From contig JBCDFV010000001.1 of NCBI GenBank assembly GCA_039177555.1, positions 182,268 to 246,267 of the forward strand: a DNA stretch of 64,000 nt, given 5' to 3'. Within the stretch, counting starts at the first letter, position 1. Every line of letters starts with the position of its first letter. This DNA is from JANQGH01 sp039177555. Its GTDB lineage: Bacteria > Pseudomonadota > Alphaproteobacteria > DSM-16000 > Inquilinaceae. A program made the position numbers and the translations under genes. Below, piece after piece: positions 26,881-35,882 of this stretch. The notes beneath the pieces are model-generated. The model was not told the DNA's origin and searched no databases. It saw nothing but the letters and a program-made list of their open reading frames with translations.

Positions 26881-28416
26881 TCAGGCCTGGGCCACCCTCG
26901 GCATCTTCATCGGCTCGGACTTCAGAAGCCCCTGGACCATCTCATGGAGCAGCTTCGATTTCAGCGCCACGGAGGCGGGGTCCGACCAAAGATTGCTTAA
27001 CTCGTGCGGATCTTCCTGCAGGTCGAAGACTTCGCCGTATTCACCGCGACGATAAACGGAGATCTTGTAGCGGTCGTTCACATAGGTGGTGACGTGCGGC
27101 ATGTCCGGGTTGTGGCGGTTTTCGACCAGGGCAAAGTCCCGCGCCGCCGTGTCGTCACCCTGCCAAACCCGCATCTGCGAGACACCTTGCAAATTGTCGG
27201 GCGCGCCGAGGCCCGCGACCTCGGAGAAGCTCGGCGTCAGGTCGACCAGGCTCTGAATCGCGGGGCTGGTCCGGCCGGCAGGAACGCTGCCGGGCTGTCG
27301 CACGATGAACGGCACGCGCAGCATGTCTTCATAGTGAAACGGTCCCTTGGCAACCAGCCCATGCTGACCGAGGAAATGCCCGTGATCGCTGGTAAAGACG
27401 ACCAAGGTGGTCTCCGCAATGCCCAGCCGGTCGAGATGATCGAGGATGCGCCCGACTTCGCGGTCGAGGAAACTCATCATGCCGTAATAGGCGGCAATAT
27501 CCTTCTTCAACTCGTCTTCGGGATAGAGATGGCTGGTGCAGCCATGGGCCTCGTGAGGGTCGTGCCAAGCTGAGAAGTCGGGCGCCACCTCTTGCGTCAT
27601 GCCGAAATGCGGTGCGTTGTGCTCATGCTCACCCTGCATCAGGCGGCCAGGCTCCATCTCTTGCGGGTCATACATCGAGGCCCAAGGTTCTGGCACGGTG
27701 TAGGGCGGATGGGGGTCGGGAAAGCTGGCCCAGAGAAAGAACGGCGTGTCGGCGCCGACGCAATCATCGATGAAGGCGCGCGAGCGCTCACCGATCCACG
27801 GCGTATAGTGAAACCGTTCCGGCAACTGCCAGTGACGGTCTCGCCGGGCCCAGTAGGGTGTGCCGGGCAGCCGTCTTGGCGCCTTGTCCGGCAGTTCACC
27901 CGACACCGGCTGAAAATAGTCCCGCCAGTCGGCAAGGCCCTTCGCCTCCATCCAGATCGCGTAGTGCTGGCCGACATGGCTTTCATCGGCATGGTTGCGG
28001 GTCAGTTCGACATGATCGAAGCCGTACCAGGGCCCGTTGAAGCCGCGCCAGAAATCGAGGTCGCGCAAGGTCGGCTGGCGTTCCAGCGATTCACCATGCA
28101 GGGGTTGAAAATGGGCCTTGCCGATCAGCCCGGTGCGGTAACCGGCGGCCGACAGCATCGCGCCGATGGTCGGCACCGTCTCCGGCAGCTTGACGCCGAT
28201 GGTCCAGGCACCGTGCTGCGAAGGGTAGAGACCGGTAATGATGCTGGCCCGCGATGGCGTGCAGACCGGGCTTGGGCAATAGGCCCGGTCGAACCGCGTG
28301 CCTTCCCGGCACAGCCGGTCCAGGCTCGGCGTCCGAATGGCCGCATTGATCGCACCAAGGGCGGAATAGTGCTGCTGATCGGTCGTGATCAGAAGAATGT
28401 TGGGCTGTTTGGCCAT
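26881..28416 (-). CDS. Type I sulfatase, cytoplasmic
   Basis: A 511-residue S1-family sulfatase. The metal-binding start PNILLITTDQQHYSALG is at residues 4-20. The catalytic motif CTPSRASIITG near residue 51 has the Cys that a formylglycine-generating enzyme must oxidise; no such maturase is in the window. LIGKAHFQP and FTSDHGHFLGQHGLVAKG (near 345) supply further active-site Lys/His/Asp. There is no signal peptide, so it should act on an imported sulfate ester. It is the last gene after two ABC permeases (10-base gap). Choline-sulfatase identity is not supported by the motif context; substrate unknown. Confidence 0.9.
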   Translation of the reverse strand: MAKQPNILLITTDQQHYSALGAINAAIRTPSLDRLCREGTRFDRAYCPSPVCTPSRASIITGLYPSQHGAWTIGVKLPETVPTIGAMLSAAGYRTGLIGKAHFQPLHGESLERQPTLRDLDFWRGFNGPWYGFDHVELTRNHADESHVGQHYAIWMEAKGLADWRDYFQPVSGELPDKAPRRLPGTPYWARRDRHWQLPERFHYTPWIGERSRAFIDDCVGADTPFFLWASFPDPHPPYTVPEPWASMYDPQEMEPGRLMQGEHEHNAPHFGMTQEVAPDFSAWHDPHEAHGCTSHLYPEDELKKDIAAYYGMMSFLDREVGRILDHLDRLGIAETTLVVFTSDHGHFLGQHGLVAKGPFHYEDMLRVPFIVRQPGSVPAGRTSPAIQSLVDLTPSFSEVAGLGAPDNLQGVSQMRVWQGDDTAARDFALVENRHNPDMPHVTTYVNDRYKISVYRRGEYGEVFDLQEDPHELSNLWSDPASVALKSKLLHEMVQGLLKSEPMKMPRVAQA

Positions 28417-28426
28417 GGGTTCGTCC

Positions 28427-29299
28427 CTACCCCTTCACCGCGCCGGCGAGACCGCTGATGAAGTATCTCTGCAACAGGATGAAAAGCGCCACGATCGGCA
28501 AGATGGAAATCGTCGAGGCAGCCGCCATGCCCGACCAGTCGATGAACTGCTCGCCCTTGAAGGCATAGATGCCGACCGACAGGGTGCGGATCGCCGGGTT
28601 TGCCAGGGTGACGACCAACGGCAGCAGGAAATCGTTCCAGGCGTGCAGGACCTGCATGATGATCACGGTAACCACCATCGGTCGCGCGAGCGGCAGCATG
28701 ACATGCCAGAAGATCCGAAAGAAGCTGACGCCGTCCATCACGGCCGCCTCTTCGAGTTCCTTGGGCAGTTGGCTGAAATAGCCGGCGAAAAGCAGAACGA
28801 AGATCACCATCGCGTGCCCGCTGGTGGCCAGCGTCAGGCCCAGCAAGTTGCTGGACAGGCCGAGAAAGCTGAGCAGTTCGAAGACCGGAATGATGGTGAA
28901 CCCTTGCGGCACGAAGACGGTCGCCACGAAACAGAAAAGTAGGGTTTTGCGTCCGGGAAACCGATAGCGGCCGAGCACGTAGCCGAGCATGGAGGTGCAC
29001 ACCGTGACGATTGCCACGGAACCCAAGGTCACCATGAGGGTGTTGATGAAGTAGCGGCCCATATGGGCCTGCACCCAGGCCCGCTGATAATTCTCAAAAG
29101 CGATGGCGTCGGGGATCAGACCGGTGCCGGCGAAGATCTCCGCGTTGGATTTCAGGCTGGTCGAGATCATCCAGACGAAGGGATAGATCCACAGCAGGCA
29201 AAGGCAGGCCAGGGCCAAGCTGGTCAAGGCCACGCGCGGCGTCGGGCGATGATCACCGAACAGGATGCGGCGGGGATGCAGGGCGGAGATCAGGGTCAT
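28427..29299 (-). CDS. Carbohydrate-type ABC transporter permease (MalG-like)
   Basis: A 290-residue inner-membrane protein with six hydrophobic segments and the EAA loop LPKELEEAAVMDGVSFFRIF near 190, the docking site for the ATPase. The conserved C-terminal end ILLQRYFISGLAGAVKG is typical of MalG/CUT1 permeases. The ATG at 29299 starts one base after the stop of the upstream permease (TGACATGA); a longer frame adds a non-membrane leader and is rejected. The two permeases form the channel for the binding protein encoded upstream. Confidence 0.93.
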   Translation of the reverse strand: MTLISALHPRRILFGDHRPTPRVALTSLALACLCLLWIYPFVWMISTSLKSNAEIFAGTGLIPDAIAFENYQRAWVQAHMGRYFINTLMVTLGSVAIVTVCTSMLGYVLGRYRFPGRKTLLFCFVATVFVPQGFTIIPVFELLSFLGLSSNLLGLTLATSGHAMVIFVLLFAGYFSQLPKELEEAAVMDGVSFFRIFWHVMLPLARPMVVTVIIMQVLHAWNDFLLPLVVTLANPAIRTLSVGIYAFKGEQFIDWSGMAAASTISILPIVALFILLQRYFISGLAGAVKG

Positions 29300-29300
29300 G

Positions 29301-30212
29301 TCACCCCACCGCCCCTCTGATGCGTCGGGAAAAGCGCGCCTGAACAAGCGTAATGGACAAGACCACCACGCCAAAGAAAACCCCCGCCGCCGCCGCATAG
29401 CCGAGACGCGGGATGGAACCGTCGCCGGTGGCAAAGGCGGTGCGGTAGATGAAGATCTCCATCACCTCCGAGGCGAAGAACGGGCCGCCATTGGTCATGG
29501 ACATGATCAACGGAAAGACGTTGAGCGCGCCGACCGCGGAGATCAAAAGGATCATCACGGCGAAGGGCAGGATGATGGGCAGAATCACATGGATGAGCAG
29601 CCGCGCACCCTTGCAATTGTCGATCTTGGCCGCGTCGTAAACGTCATCCGGCACGGTCTGCAGGGCGGCAAGCCAGTAGATCAGGGTGATGCCGAGCCAT
29701 TTCCAGACATAGACGCCGATGACGGACGGCAAGACGGTATCGCTGGAGCCGAGAAAGTCGATGGGCTGAGAAATAATGCCCAGCGCCATGAGAAACCCGT
29801 TGATCGGGCCGTTGAAGGGGCTGAGCAGAAAGGTCCAGACCACGCCGATCACGGCAACGGGCGTCACGACCGGCAGAAAGATGAACGTACGGAAGAACGT
29901 CGAGAGCTTCAGCAGTTGATTGTTCAGGACCACCGCCAGAACCAGCGACAGGAAAAGCTGCAGCGGCACGGTACCGATGAGAAACAGCATCGAGCGCCGA
30001 AAGGCGCCCCAGAAGATCGGGTCGGCGAAGAGTTGCAGATAGTTGGCCAGCCCGATGAACACCCGGTCGGCGTTGAAGCCGGACCAATCCTGCAAAGAGT
30101 AATAGACCGCCGCCAGTATCGGATAGAAGACGAACATCCCGGCCAGCACCAGGCCGGGAAGCAACATCAAATACTGGGCGCGATGGCGCCGAAGGACCGC
30201 GATCAGGCGCAT
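29301..30212 (-). CDS. Carbohydrate-type ABC transporter permease (MalF/UgpA-like)
   Basis: A 303-residue CUT1 permease with the N-terminal segment YLMLLPGLVLAGMFVFYPIL, six membrane helices and the EAA loop VPDDVYDAAKIDNCKGARLL near 205. Start ATG 30212 fits the family; the longer frame upstream is Arg/Ser-rich and not membrane-like. It lies 67 bases after the binding-protein gene and one base before the second permease. No ABC ATPase gene occurs in this cluster, so a shared ATPase encoded elsewhere (UgpC/MsmX-type) is implied. Confidence 0.92.
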   Translation of the reverse strand: MRLIAVLRRHRAQYLMLLPGLVLAGMFVFYPILAAVYYSLQDWSGFNADRVFIGLANYLQLFADPIFWGAFRRSMLFLIGTVPLQLFLSLVLAVVLNNQLLKLSTFFRTFIFLPVVTPVAVIGVVWTFLLSPFNGPINGFLMALGIISQPIDFLGSSDTVLPSVIGVYVWKWLGITLIYWLAALQTVPDDVYDAAKIDNCKGARLLIHVILPIILPFAVMILLISAVGALNVFPLIMSMTNGGPFFASEVMEIFIYRTAFATGDGSIPRLGYAAAAGVFFGVVVLSITLVQARFSRRIRGAVG

Positions 30213-30279
30213 CTGTCCGATCCTTGGTCTAATCGGCCCCGGGATGGGCCGCCTGGCGGGGCAAGCGGCCCATGGCCGG

Positions 30280-31800
30280 TCAGTAGTCCGCCGAACCGAA
30301 ATCGACGTTCGGGTCCCAGTTGGAGAACACCAGGTCCGATCGCTCGACCGACGCACCATCGGCGCGTGCCGCCTCGAACGCTGCGTCCAGCGCCGCATTG
30401 TAACGGTCTTTCAATGCCTTCATCTGCGCCCGGACATCGGTCAGGTCGCCGGACACCAGGCCCTGTACGGTCCGGGCGAAGTTGATGTCGGGCGCCTGGA
30501 ACGAAGCGATCACGTTCGCCAGCTCGTTATTGCGCACGATTGGATTGGGCCCGACGCGGATCTGCTCGTCAAACATGGTCAGGACTTGCTCGGCGCGCGG
30601 CGACATATCGGCGTCCGAAACCGCGGCCGCCATGATCGGCGGGTCCCCGGGGCCGACGATATCGGCCCATGCGGTCTGCCCCGCCAGCGTGCCGAGATAG
30701 TGGAAGATGTCGCCGGCAATGGCGCCGTTTTCCGACCCGCTGTACAGCCACATCGTGTTGTTTTCCGCGCCCCCCTGGCCAATGGTCAGCTTGCCAACGG
30801 GGCCATCGTCCGGGACCGGGCCGGAGGAGATGCCGAAGTCGAAGTCAGGGTTCTCGCCTTGCCAGACCGGGATGTTCCAGGGCCCCTGAAGGATCATGCC
30901 CGCGGCACCCTGGGGCATGAAGGCACGGGCCTGGGGCGCGTTCATGCCCATCACACCCGGGAACATGCTGCCGTCTTGGCGCAGCGCTATTAGCAGTTCC
31001 ACCGCCCCGATATACTGGTCGCTGTCAAAGACGAAATCGCCGGTTCGAAAGTCGATGTCGGCTTCGATGACGCTGTCCATGCCGGCACTGGCACCGGCCA
31101 TGCGGCCCAGATTGCGCACCGTGCGCGACCAGCGGCCGAGTTGAGAGCCGCCGATGATAAAGCCGAAATAGCGCCCCTGCCCGGCCTCGGTGATGCGGCG
31201 CGCGGCGTCCCTGAACTGGGTCCAGGTCAAGGGCGAGGCTTCCGGATCGAAGCCTGCGTCCTCCATATAGGCCCGGTTGTAGAGTAGATGCGAACTGTAG
31301 CGCTTGTTGGACGTGAACGGCAGACCATAGGTCCTGCCGTCGAACTCATTGATGCCCGGCAAAAAGGCGCCGGCGGGAAAACCGGCCTTCCAAGTCTCGA
31401 AGTCCGGGATGAAATCGTCAAAAGGCTGCACCCAGCCCTGCGCCACGGCATCGGCGGCGCTGACATTCTCCGGCAGCACGAAGACGTCGTGCGCGGTCTC
31501 GTTGCGAACGCCCAGCGGCACGACTTGCGCAATCTCGTTCCAGGGCAGCGCGTCGTAGACCACCTCTATGCCGCGATCCCGGCTGTACGCATCGAAGAAC
31601 TGACGGAAGAAGACGGCCTTCTGATCGCCGCTATCGATCCAGCGGAACGTTGCCCCCGACGGTATTGCGCTGATGGCCGGCGGCACCGAGATCTGGGCCT
31701 TCGCCAATCCCGGTGACAGGGCCAGCGCCGCTGCGCCCGCGGCCGCGCCTTGCATGAACCCGCGTCGTGATACGCCCCGGATTTTCCTACTCGTCATCAT
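30280..31800 (-). CDS. ABC transporter extracellular solute-binding protein, Tat-exported
   Basis: A 506-residue periplasmic receptor for the ABC importer. The start MMTSRK at 31800 has AAGGGGG five bases upstream. A twin-arginine signal SRRGFMQGAAAGAAALALS (residues 11-30) is followed by an AxA-type site, so export is folded, via Tat. The mature protein reads as a family 1 (CUT1-type) binding protein: WTQFRDAARRITEAGQGRYF near 240 and GAAGMILQGPWNIPVWQ near 370. At about 500 residues it is longer than the usual 420, in the range of oligosaccharide or complex-solute receptors. Divergent from the LysR gene. Confidence 0.9.
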   Translation of the reverse strand: MMTSRKIRGVSRRGFMQGAAAGAAALALSPGLAKAQISVPPAISAIPSGATFRWIDSGDQKAVFFRQFFDAYSRDRGIEVVYDALPWNEIAQVVPLGVRNETAHDVFVLPENVSAADAVAQGWVQPFDDFIPDFETWKAGFPAGAFLPGINEFDGRTYGLPFTSNKRYSSHLLYNRAYMEDAGFDPEASPLTWTQFRDAARRITEAGQGRYFGFIIGGSQLGRWSRTVRNLGRMAGASAGMDSVIEADIDFRTGDFVFDSDQYIGAVELLIALRQDGSMFPGVMGMNAPQARAFMPQGAAGMILQGPWNIPVWQGENPDFDFGISSGPVPDDGPVGKLTIGQGGAENNTMWLYSGSENGAIAGDIFHYLGTLAGQTAWADIVGPGDPPIMAAAVSDADMSPRAEQVLTMFDEQIRVGPNPIVRNNELANVIASFQAPDINFARTVQGLVSGDLTDVRAQMKALKDRYNAALDAAFEAARADGASVERSDLVFSNWDPNVDFGSADY

Positions 31801-31859
31801 GTCCCCCCTTGGCTGCTTTTGACACATTACTTTTGACTTTCGACGGCCATAGTGACAAA

Positions 31860-31873
31860 TGCGATCAATCACA
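31860..31873. promoter_or_regulatory. LysR-type operator candidate TGcGATcaATCaCA
   Basis: An interrupted palindrome (TGNGAT-N2-ATCNCA) in the 118-base AT-rich spacer between the divergent binding-protein gene and the LysR gene. LysR proteins usually bind T-N11-A dyads in exactly such a place, and this site has T and A at the matching spacing. It would serve both promoters. Confidence 0.45.
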
Positions 31874-31918
31874 ATAAGTAAGATTTTCTGCGAAATTGAT
31901 AACGAGAGCTGATATCGG

Positions 31919-32836
31919 GTGTTCGGAAAATCGGAAAGCCTTCGCCGGTTTATTTGCGTAGCGGAAAAGGGCACGTTGCATGCCGCCGCCGCCGAACTCG
32001 GCCTGACCCAGCCGGCGCTGACGCGCAGCATCAAGCTTTTGGAGGATGAGTTTGGCGCGCCCTTGTTCGAGCGGTATCCGCGTGGTTTGCGGCCGACCGC
32101 ACTGGGCGAACGGGCGCTGCGTCACGCCAGGCATATCTTGCGGGAATGCCAGCTTGCCGACGCCGACATGGATGCGCTGCGCACGGGTGACGCGGGATCA
32201 TTGAGCGTTGCGGCGGGACCGATCTGGATGTCGTCCATTCTGCCCTTCGTGATTGCGCGCCTGCATCGAACCTATCCGCGATTTCAGTTCCAGTTGGCCT
32301 CGATCAACTATTCGCTGGCGCTTGCCGGCCTGCAGAATGGCGAACTTGACCTGCTTTGCGGGGGTTTTCAGCGCGCCGAGAGCCTGCCGTCCTTCCTGGT
32401 TCGTCGCGAGCTCTTCACCGTCGCGTTGAGGGTGATTGCGCGCCGCGACCATCCGATACTGGCCGTGCCGGAGGTGGGGCCGGACGACCTGCTGAGCTAT
32501 CCGTGGTTGTCCTACCAAACCGATGTCGGCTATCTCGACACGATCATGGAGCCGATCCTTGAGCAAACCGGCCGGCGGGCCAGTGCCATCGTCAGGTGCG
32601 AATCGATCCTGACGCTGCTGGCCCTTATGCGAGAGGGGGATTATCTCGCCTTTCTGCCGGGCAGCCTGATCACCTCATCGAGCCTTTGGGACCTCCAGGT
32701 GGTTGACACCAATGTCACGGATGTCACCTTCGAGTCCGGCATGATTTTTCGGCGCAGCCTGCTGTCCAACCCAGCCTTTCGCCACCTTCTCGATCTGACC
32801 GACGAACGCATCGCAACCGTGATTGATGTCGGATAG
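31919..32836 (+). CDS. LysR family transcriptional regulator
   Basis: A 305-residue regulator starting at GTG 31919. The N-terminal winged helix reads LRRFICVAEKGTLHAAAAELGLTQPALTRSIKLLEDEFGAPLFERYPRGLRPTALG across residues 8-65, the LysR HTH. The effector-binding domain begins near residue 92 (LSVAAGPIWMSSILPFVIAR). It is transcribed away from the binding protein, ABC permease and sulfatase genes, the usual arrangement for a regulator of the neighbouring operon; the coinducer is probably the imported solute or its product (inference). The gene is convergent with guaA. Confidence 0.93.
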   Translation: MFGKSESLRRFICVAEKGTLHAAAAELGLTQPALTRSIKLLEDEFGAPLFERYPRGLRPTALGERALRHARHILRECQLADADMDALRTGDAGSLSVAAGPIWMSSILPFVIARLHRTYPRFQFQLASINYSLALAGLQNGELDLLCGGFQRAESLPSFLVRRELFTVALRVIARRDHPILAVPEVGPDDLLSYPWLSYQTDVGYLDTIMEPILEQTGRRASAIVRCESILTLLALMREGDYLAFLPGSLITSSSLWDLQVVDTNVTDVTFESGMIFRRSLLSNPAFRHLLDLTDERIATVIDVG

Positions 32837-32932
32837 CATTCGGCAACCCTCCATTCATGGCCAAAGAAAATCAACGGCGGACGAAGTAACTGGCTTCTCT
32901 GCAAAAAACCTACGCCAGACTGTGTCAATCGC

Positions 32933-34534
32933 CTATTCCCACTCGATCGTGCCCGGCGGCTTTGACGTCACGTCGTAGACGACGCGGTTGATGCCGCGGA
33001 CCTCATTGATGATGCGGGTGGCGACGCGGCCGAGGAAGTCATGCGGGAACGGGTAGTAGTCGGCGGTCATGCCGTCGGTCGAGGTGACGGCGCGCAGGGC
33101 GCAGACATGGTCGTAGGACCGGGCGTCGCCCATGACGCCGACGGTGCGCACCGGCAACAGCACCGCGAAGGCCTGCCAGATGGCGTCGTAGAGGCCGGCG
33201 GCGGCAATCTCCTCCAAATAGATGACGTCCGCCTTGCGCAGGATATCGAGCTTGTCGCGGCTGATGGCGCCCGGCACGCGGATCGCCAGGCCCGGCCCGG
33301 GAAACGGGTGGCGGCGGATGAACGGTTCCGGCAGGCCGAGTTCGCGGCCAAGGTCGCGCACCTCGTCCTTGAACAACTCGCGCAAGGGTTCGACCAGCTT
33401 CAGCTTCATGTGGGCGGGCAGGCCGCCGACATTGTGGTGGGACTTGATGGTGACGCTGGGGCCGCCGGTGACGCTGACGCTTTCGATCACGTCCGGGTAG
33501 AGCGTGCCCTGGGCCAGGAAATCGGCGCCGTCGATCTTCGCCGCCTCCTCGTCGAACACGTCGATGAAGGTGGCGCCGATAATCTTGCGCTTGGCCTCTG
33601 GGTCCTCGACCCCCTCCAGCTTGCCCAGGAACAGGTCGCCCGCGTCGACATGGACCAGCGGAATGTTGTAATGGCCGCGAAACAGGTCCACGACCTGCGC
33701 CGCCTCGTCCGCACGCATCAGGCCGTGATCGACCAGGATGCAGGTCAACTGATCGCCAATCGCCTCGTGCAGCAGCACCGCTACGACCGAACTGTCGACC
33801 CCGCCAGACAGGCCCAGGATCACCTTACCGGCGCCGACCTGCGCCCGGATCTTGGCGATCGCCTCATCGCGGAAGGCGGCCATCGTCCAGTCGCCGGTGC
33901 AGCCCGCGACGTGATGGGTGAAGTTGTGCAACAACTCGGCACCGTGCGGCGTGTGCATGACCTCCGGGTGGAACTGGACGCCGTAGAATTTGCGCGCGTC
34001 GTCGGCGATGGCGGCGAAGGGCGCATTGTCGCTGACCGCCACGACGCGGAACCCGGGAGGCAGCGCCGTCACACGGTCGCCGTGGCTCATCCACACCTGC
34101 TCGCGCTGGCCGGTGTCCCATAGGCCCTCGAACAGGGCGCAGCTCTCCTGCACTTCGATGAAGGCCCGGCCGAACTCCTGATGGTCGGAGTTTTCAACCT
34201 CGCCGCCCAGCTGGGCACACATGGTCTGCTGGCCGTAGCAGATGCCGAGCACCGGTACGCCGAGGTCGAACACCACGGCTGGCGCGCGTGGCGTATCGCT
34301 TTCGGTGACCGAGGCCGGCCCGCCGCTCAAGATCACCGCCCTCGGACCGAACTGCCGGATGGCGTCATCCTCGGCGCGATTGAAGGGCCAGATTTCGCAA
34401 TAGACGCCGCTCTCGCGTACGCGGCGGGCGATCAGCTGGGTGACCTGGCTGCCGAAATCGAGAATCAGGATGCGATCGTGGTTCTGTTCGACCATCGTTT
34501 TCGGCTTCCCTTTAGCCTGCATCGCCATCCCCAT
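32933..34534 (-). CDS. guaA: GMP synthase (glutamine-hydrolysing)
   Basis: Converts XMP, ATP and glutamine to GMP. The 533 residues comprise a class I glutamine amidotransferase (nucleophile Cys in GICYGQQTMCAQLGGEV near 100; His/Glu in GVQFHPEVMHTPHG near 190), the ATP-pyrophosphatase P-loop ILGLSGGVDSSVVAVLLHEA near 245, and the dimerisation domain ending with SKPPGTIEWE. ATG 34534 has GGAGG seven bases upstream, inside the end of rsmB (23-base overlap), so coupling is likely. ATG 34495 (MVEQNHDRILILDFG) is closer to the usual family start and is the alternative. Confidence 0.97.
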   Translation of the reverse strand: MGMAMQAKGKPKTMVEQNHDRILILDFGSQVTQLIARRVRESGVYCEIWPFNRAEDDAIRQFGPRAVILSGGPASVTESDTPRAPAVVFDLGVPVLGICYGQQTMCAQLGGEVENSDHQEFGRAFIEVQESCALFEGLWDTGQREQVWMSHGDRVTALPPGFRVVAVSDNAPFAAIADDARKFYGVQFHPEVMHTPHGAELLHNFTHHVAGCTGDWTMAAFRDEAIAKIRAQVGAGKVILGLSGGVDSSVVAVLLHEAIGDQLTCILVDHGLMRADEAAQVVDLFRGHYNIPLVHVDAGDLFLGKLEGVEDPEAKRKIIGATFIDVFDEEAAKIDGADFLAQGTLYPDVIESVSVTGGPSVTIKSHHNVGGLPAHMKLKLVEPLRELFKDEVRDLGRELGLPEPFIRRHPFPGPGLAIRVPGAISRDKLDILRKADVIYLEEIAAAGLYDAIWQAFAVLLPVRTVGVMGDARSYDHVCALRAVTSTDGMTADYYPFPHDFLGRVATRIINEVRGINRVVYDVTSKPPGTIEWE

Positions 34535-35834
34535 CAGTCATCCTCCGTTCCAAAACGGCGGCGAAAAAGCCGTCGGTGCCGGTGCTGGCCGGCGACAAGT
34601 GCAAGAACTCGCCCGCAACCGGACAGTCCGAGCCCAGGACCGCACGCCAGACTGTGCCGACCGGCACGATCGTGTAGTCCGGTGTCGCCGCGAGGAACCG
34701 CGCGATCCGATCCTCATTCTCGGCCGGCAGCAGCGAGCAGGTGGCGTAGATCAGCCGGCCGCCCGGCTTCGTCAGCCTGGCCGCGCTGGCAAGGATGCGG
34801 TCCTGCAATGCGGTCAGGGCGCCGAGATCGACCGCGCGCCAGCGGGCGTCCGGATTGCGGCGCCAGGCGCCAATGCCGGCACAGGGCGCGTCGATCAGCA
34901 CGCGGTCGAACTTGCCCTTCTGCCGCGTCACCCAGCGATCACGTTCGTTGGCCAGGTGTCGCGGTTCGATGTTGTCGACACCGGCGCGCTTGATGCGCTC
35001 CTTCGCCTTGTGCAGCCGCGCGGTGGCGACGTCACAGGCAACGATCCGCCCCTTGCCCGCCATCGCCGCGGCCATGGCCAGCGCCTTGCCGCCGGCGCCG
35101 GCACAGAAATCGGCGACCTGAAAGCCGGGTTGCGCATCGACCAGCAGGGACAGTAGCTGCGAGCCCTCATCCTGCACCTCGATCGCCCCGCGCTTGAACG
35201 CGTCGAGCCCGCCAAGCGGCGGTCGGCCCTCGACCCGCAGACCCACCGGCGACCATGGCGTCGGCTGGCTGGCGATGCCCAAGCCCGTCAGTTCGTCGCG
35301 GATCTTGTCGCGATCGGCGCGCATCGTATTGACCCGCAGGTCGAGCGACGCTTCATCGACGAGGGCCGTCAGTTCGGTCTCGAACCGATCGCCGAACGCG
35401 GTCTCCAGCGGCGCCACCGCCCAGTCCGGACACTCCGCGCGCACGGCGGCCGGCATGGCAGGATCGTCCAGTTGCTGGCCATCGATCGCCTTCAGGAACC
35501 GCCGCTCGTCGTCGCTCAACGGTGGCGGGGCATAGCGGTCGCCGTTGAACAGGGTGTCCAGGTTGGCCGGCGGTCGTCCGTCGACAAGCATTTGGTGGGC
35601 AAGCAGCCTTGTACGCGGCGAAGGCGTCACTTCGTGCCGCGCCAAATGCCAATCGAGCCGGGCGCGGTGCCGCAGGGTGCCGTAATAGGCGACGGCGATG
35701 GCGCTGCGATCCTTAGACCCAATGTAGCGCCGCGAGCGGAAATAGGCGGCCGCGATCACGTCCGCCGGACGGCCGCCTTCCTCATCCTCGCTCAACAGCT
35801 CCAGGGCGGCGGCAAGGCGTGCGGACGGTGTCAT
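34512..35834 (-). CDS. RsmB/NOP family RNA cytosine-C5 methyltransferase
   Basis: A 440-residue enzyme with an N-terminal NusB-like/RNA-binding region (residues 1-170) and a C-terminal SAM domain. The SAM loop is VADFCAGAGGKALAMAAAMA near 240. Two catalytic cysteines are present: FDRVLIDAPCAGIGAWRRNPD (near 315) and IYATCSLLPAENEDRIARF (near 370), the pair required by m5C RNA methyltransferases. E. coli RsmB modifies 16S rRNA C967; this family also includes tRNA enzymes, so I leave the symbol empty. It sits between guaB and guaA, a conserved alphaproteobacterial order. Confidence 0.92.
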   Translation of the reverse strand: MTPSARLAAALELLSEDEEGGRPADVIAAAYFRSRRYIGSKDRSAIAVAYYGTLRHRARLDWHLARHEVTPSPRTRLLAHQMLVDGRPPANLDTLFNGDRYAPPPLSDDERRFLKAIDGQQLDDPAMPAAVRAECPDWAVAPLETAFGDRFETELTALVDEASLDLRVNTMRADRDKIRDELTGLGIASQPTPWSPVGLRVEGRPPLGGLDAFKRGAIEVQDEGSQLLSLLVDAQPGFQVADFCAGAGGKALAMAAAMAGKGRIVACDVATARLHKAKERIKRAGVDNIEPRHLANERDRWVTRQKGKFDRVLIDAPCAGIGAWRRNPDARWRAVDLGALTALQDRILASAARLTKPGGRLIYATCSLLPAENEDRIARFLAATPDYTIVPVGTVWRAVLGSDCPVAGEFLHLSPASTGTDGFFAAVLERRMTDGDGDAG

Positions 35835-35882
35835 CGGCGGGATCGCGGGTCAGAGGGGGCGATCATTGGGCGCCGCCGAGGA

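Noticed and set aside
26881..28416. Choline-sulfatase identity
   Set aside because: The active-site context CTPSRASIITG and the sugar-type importer do not match betaine loci, and no betAB or choline transporter is present.
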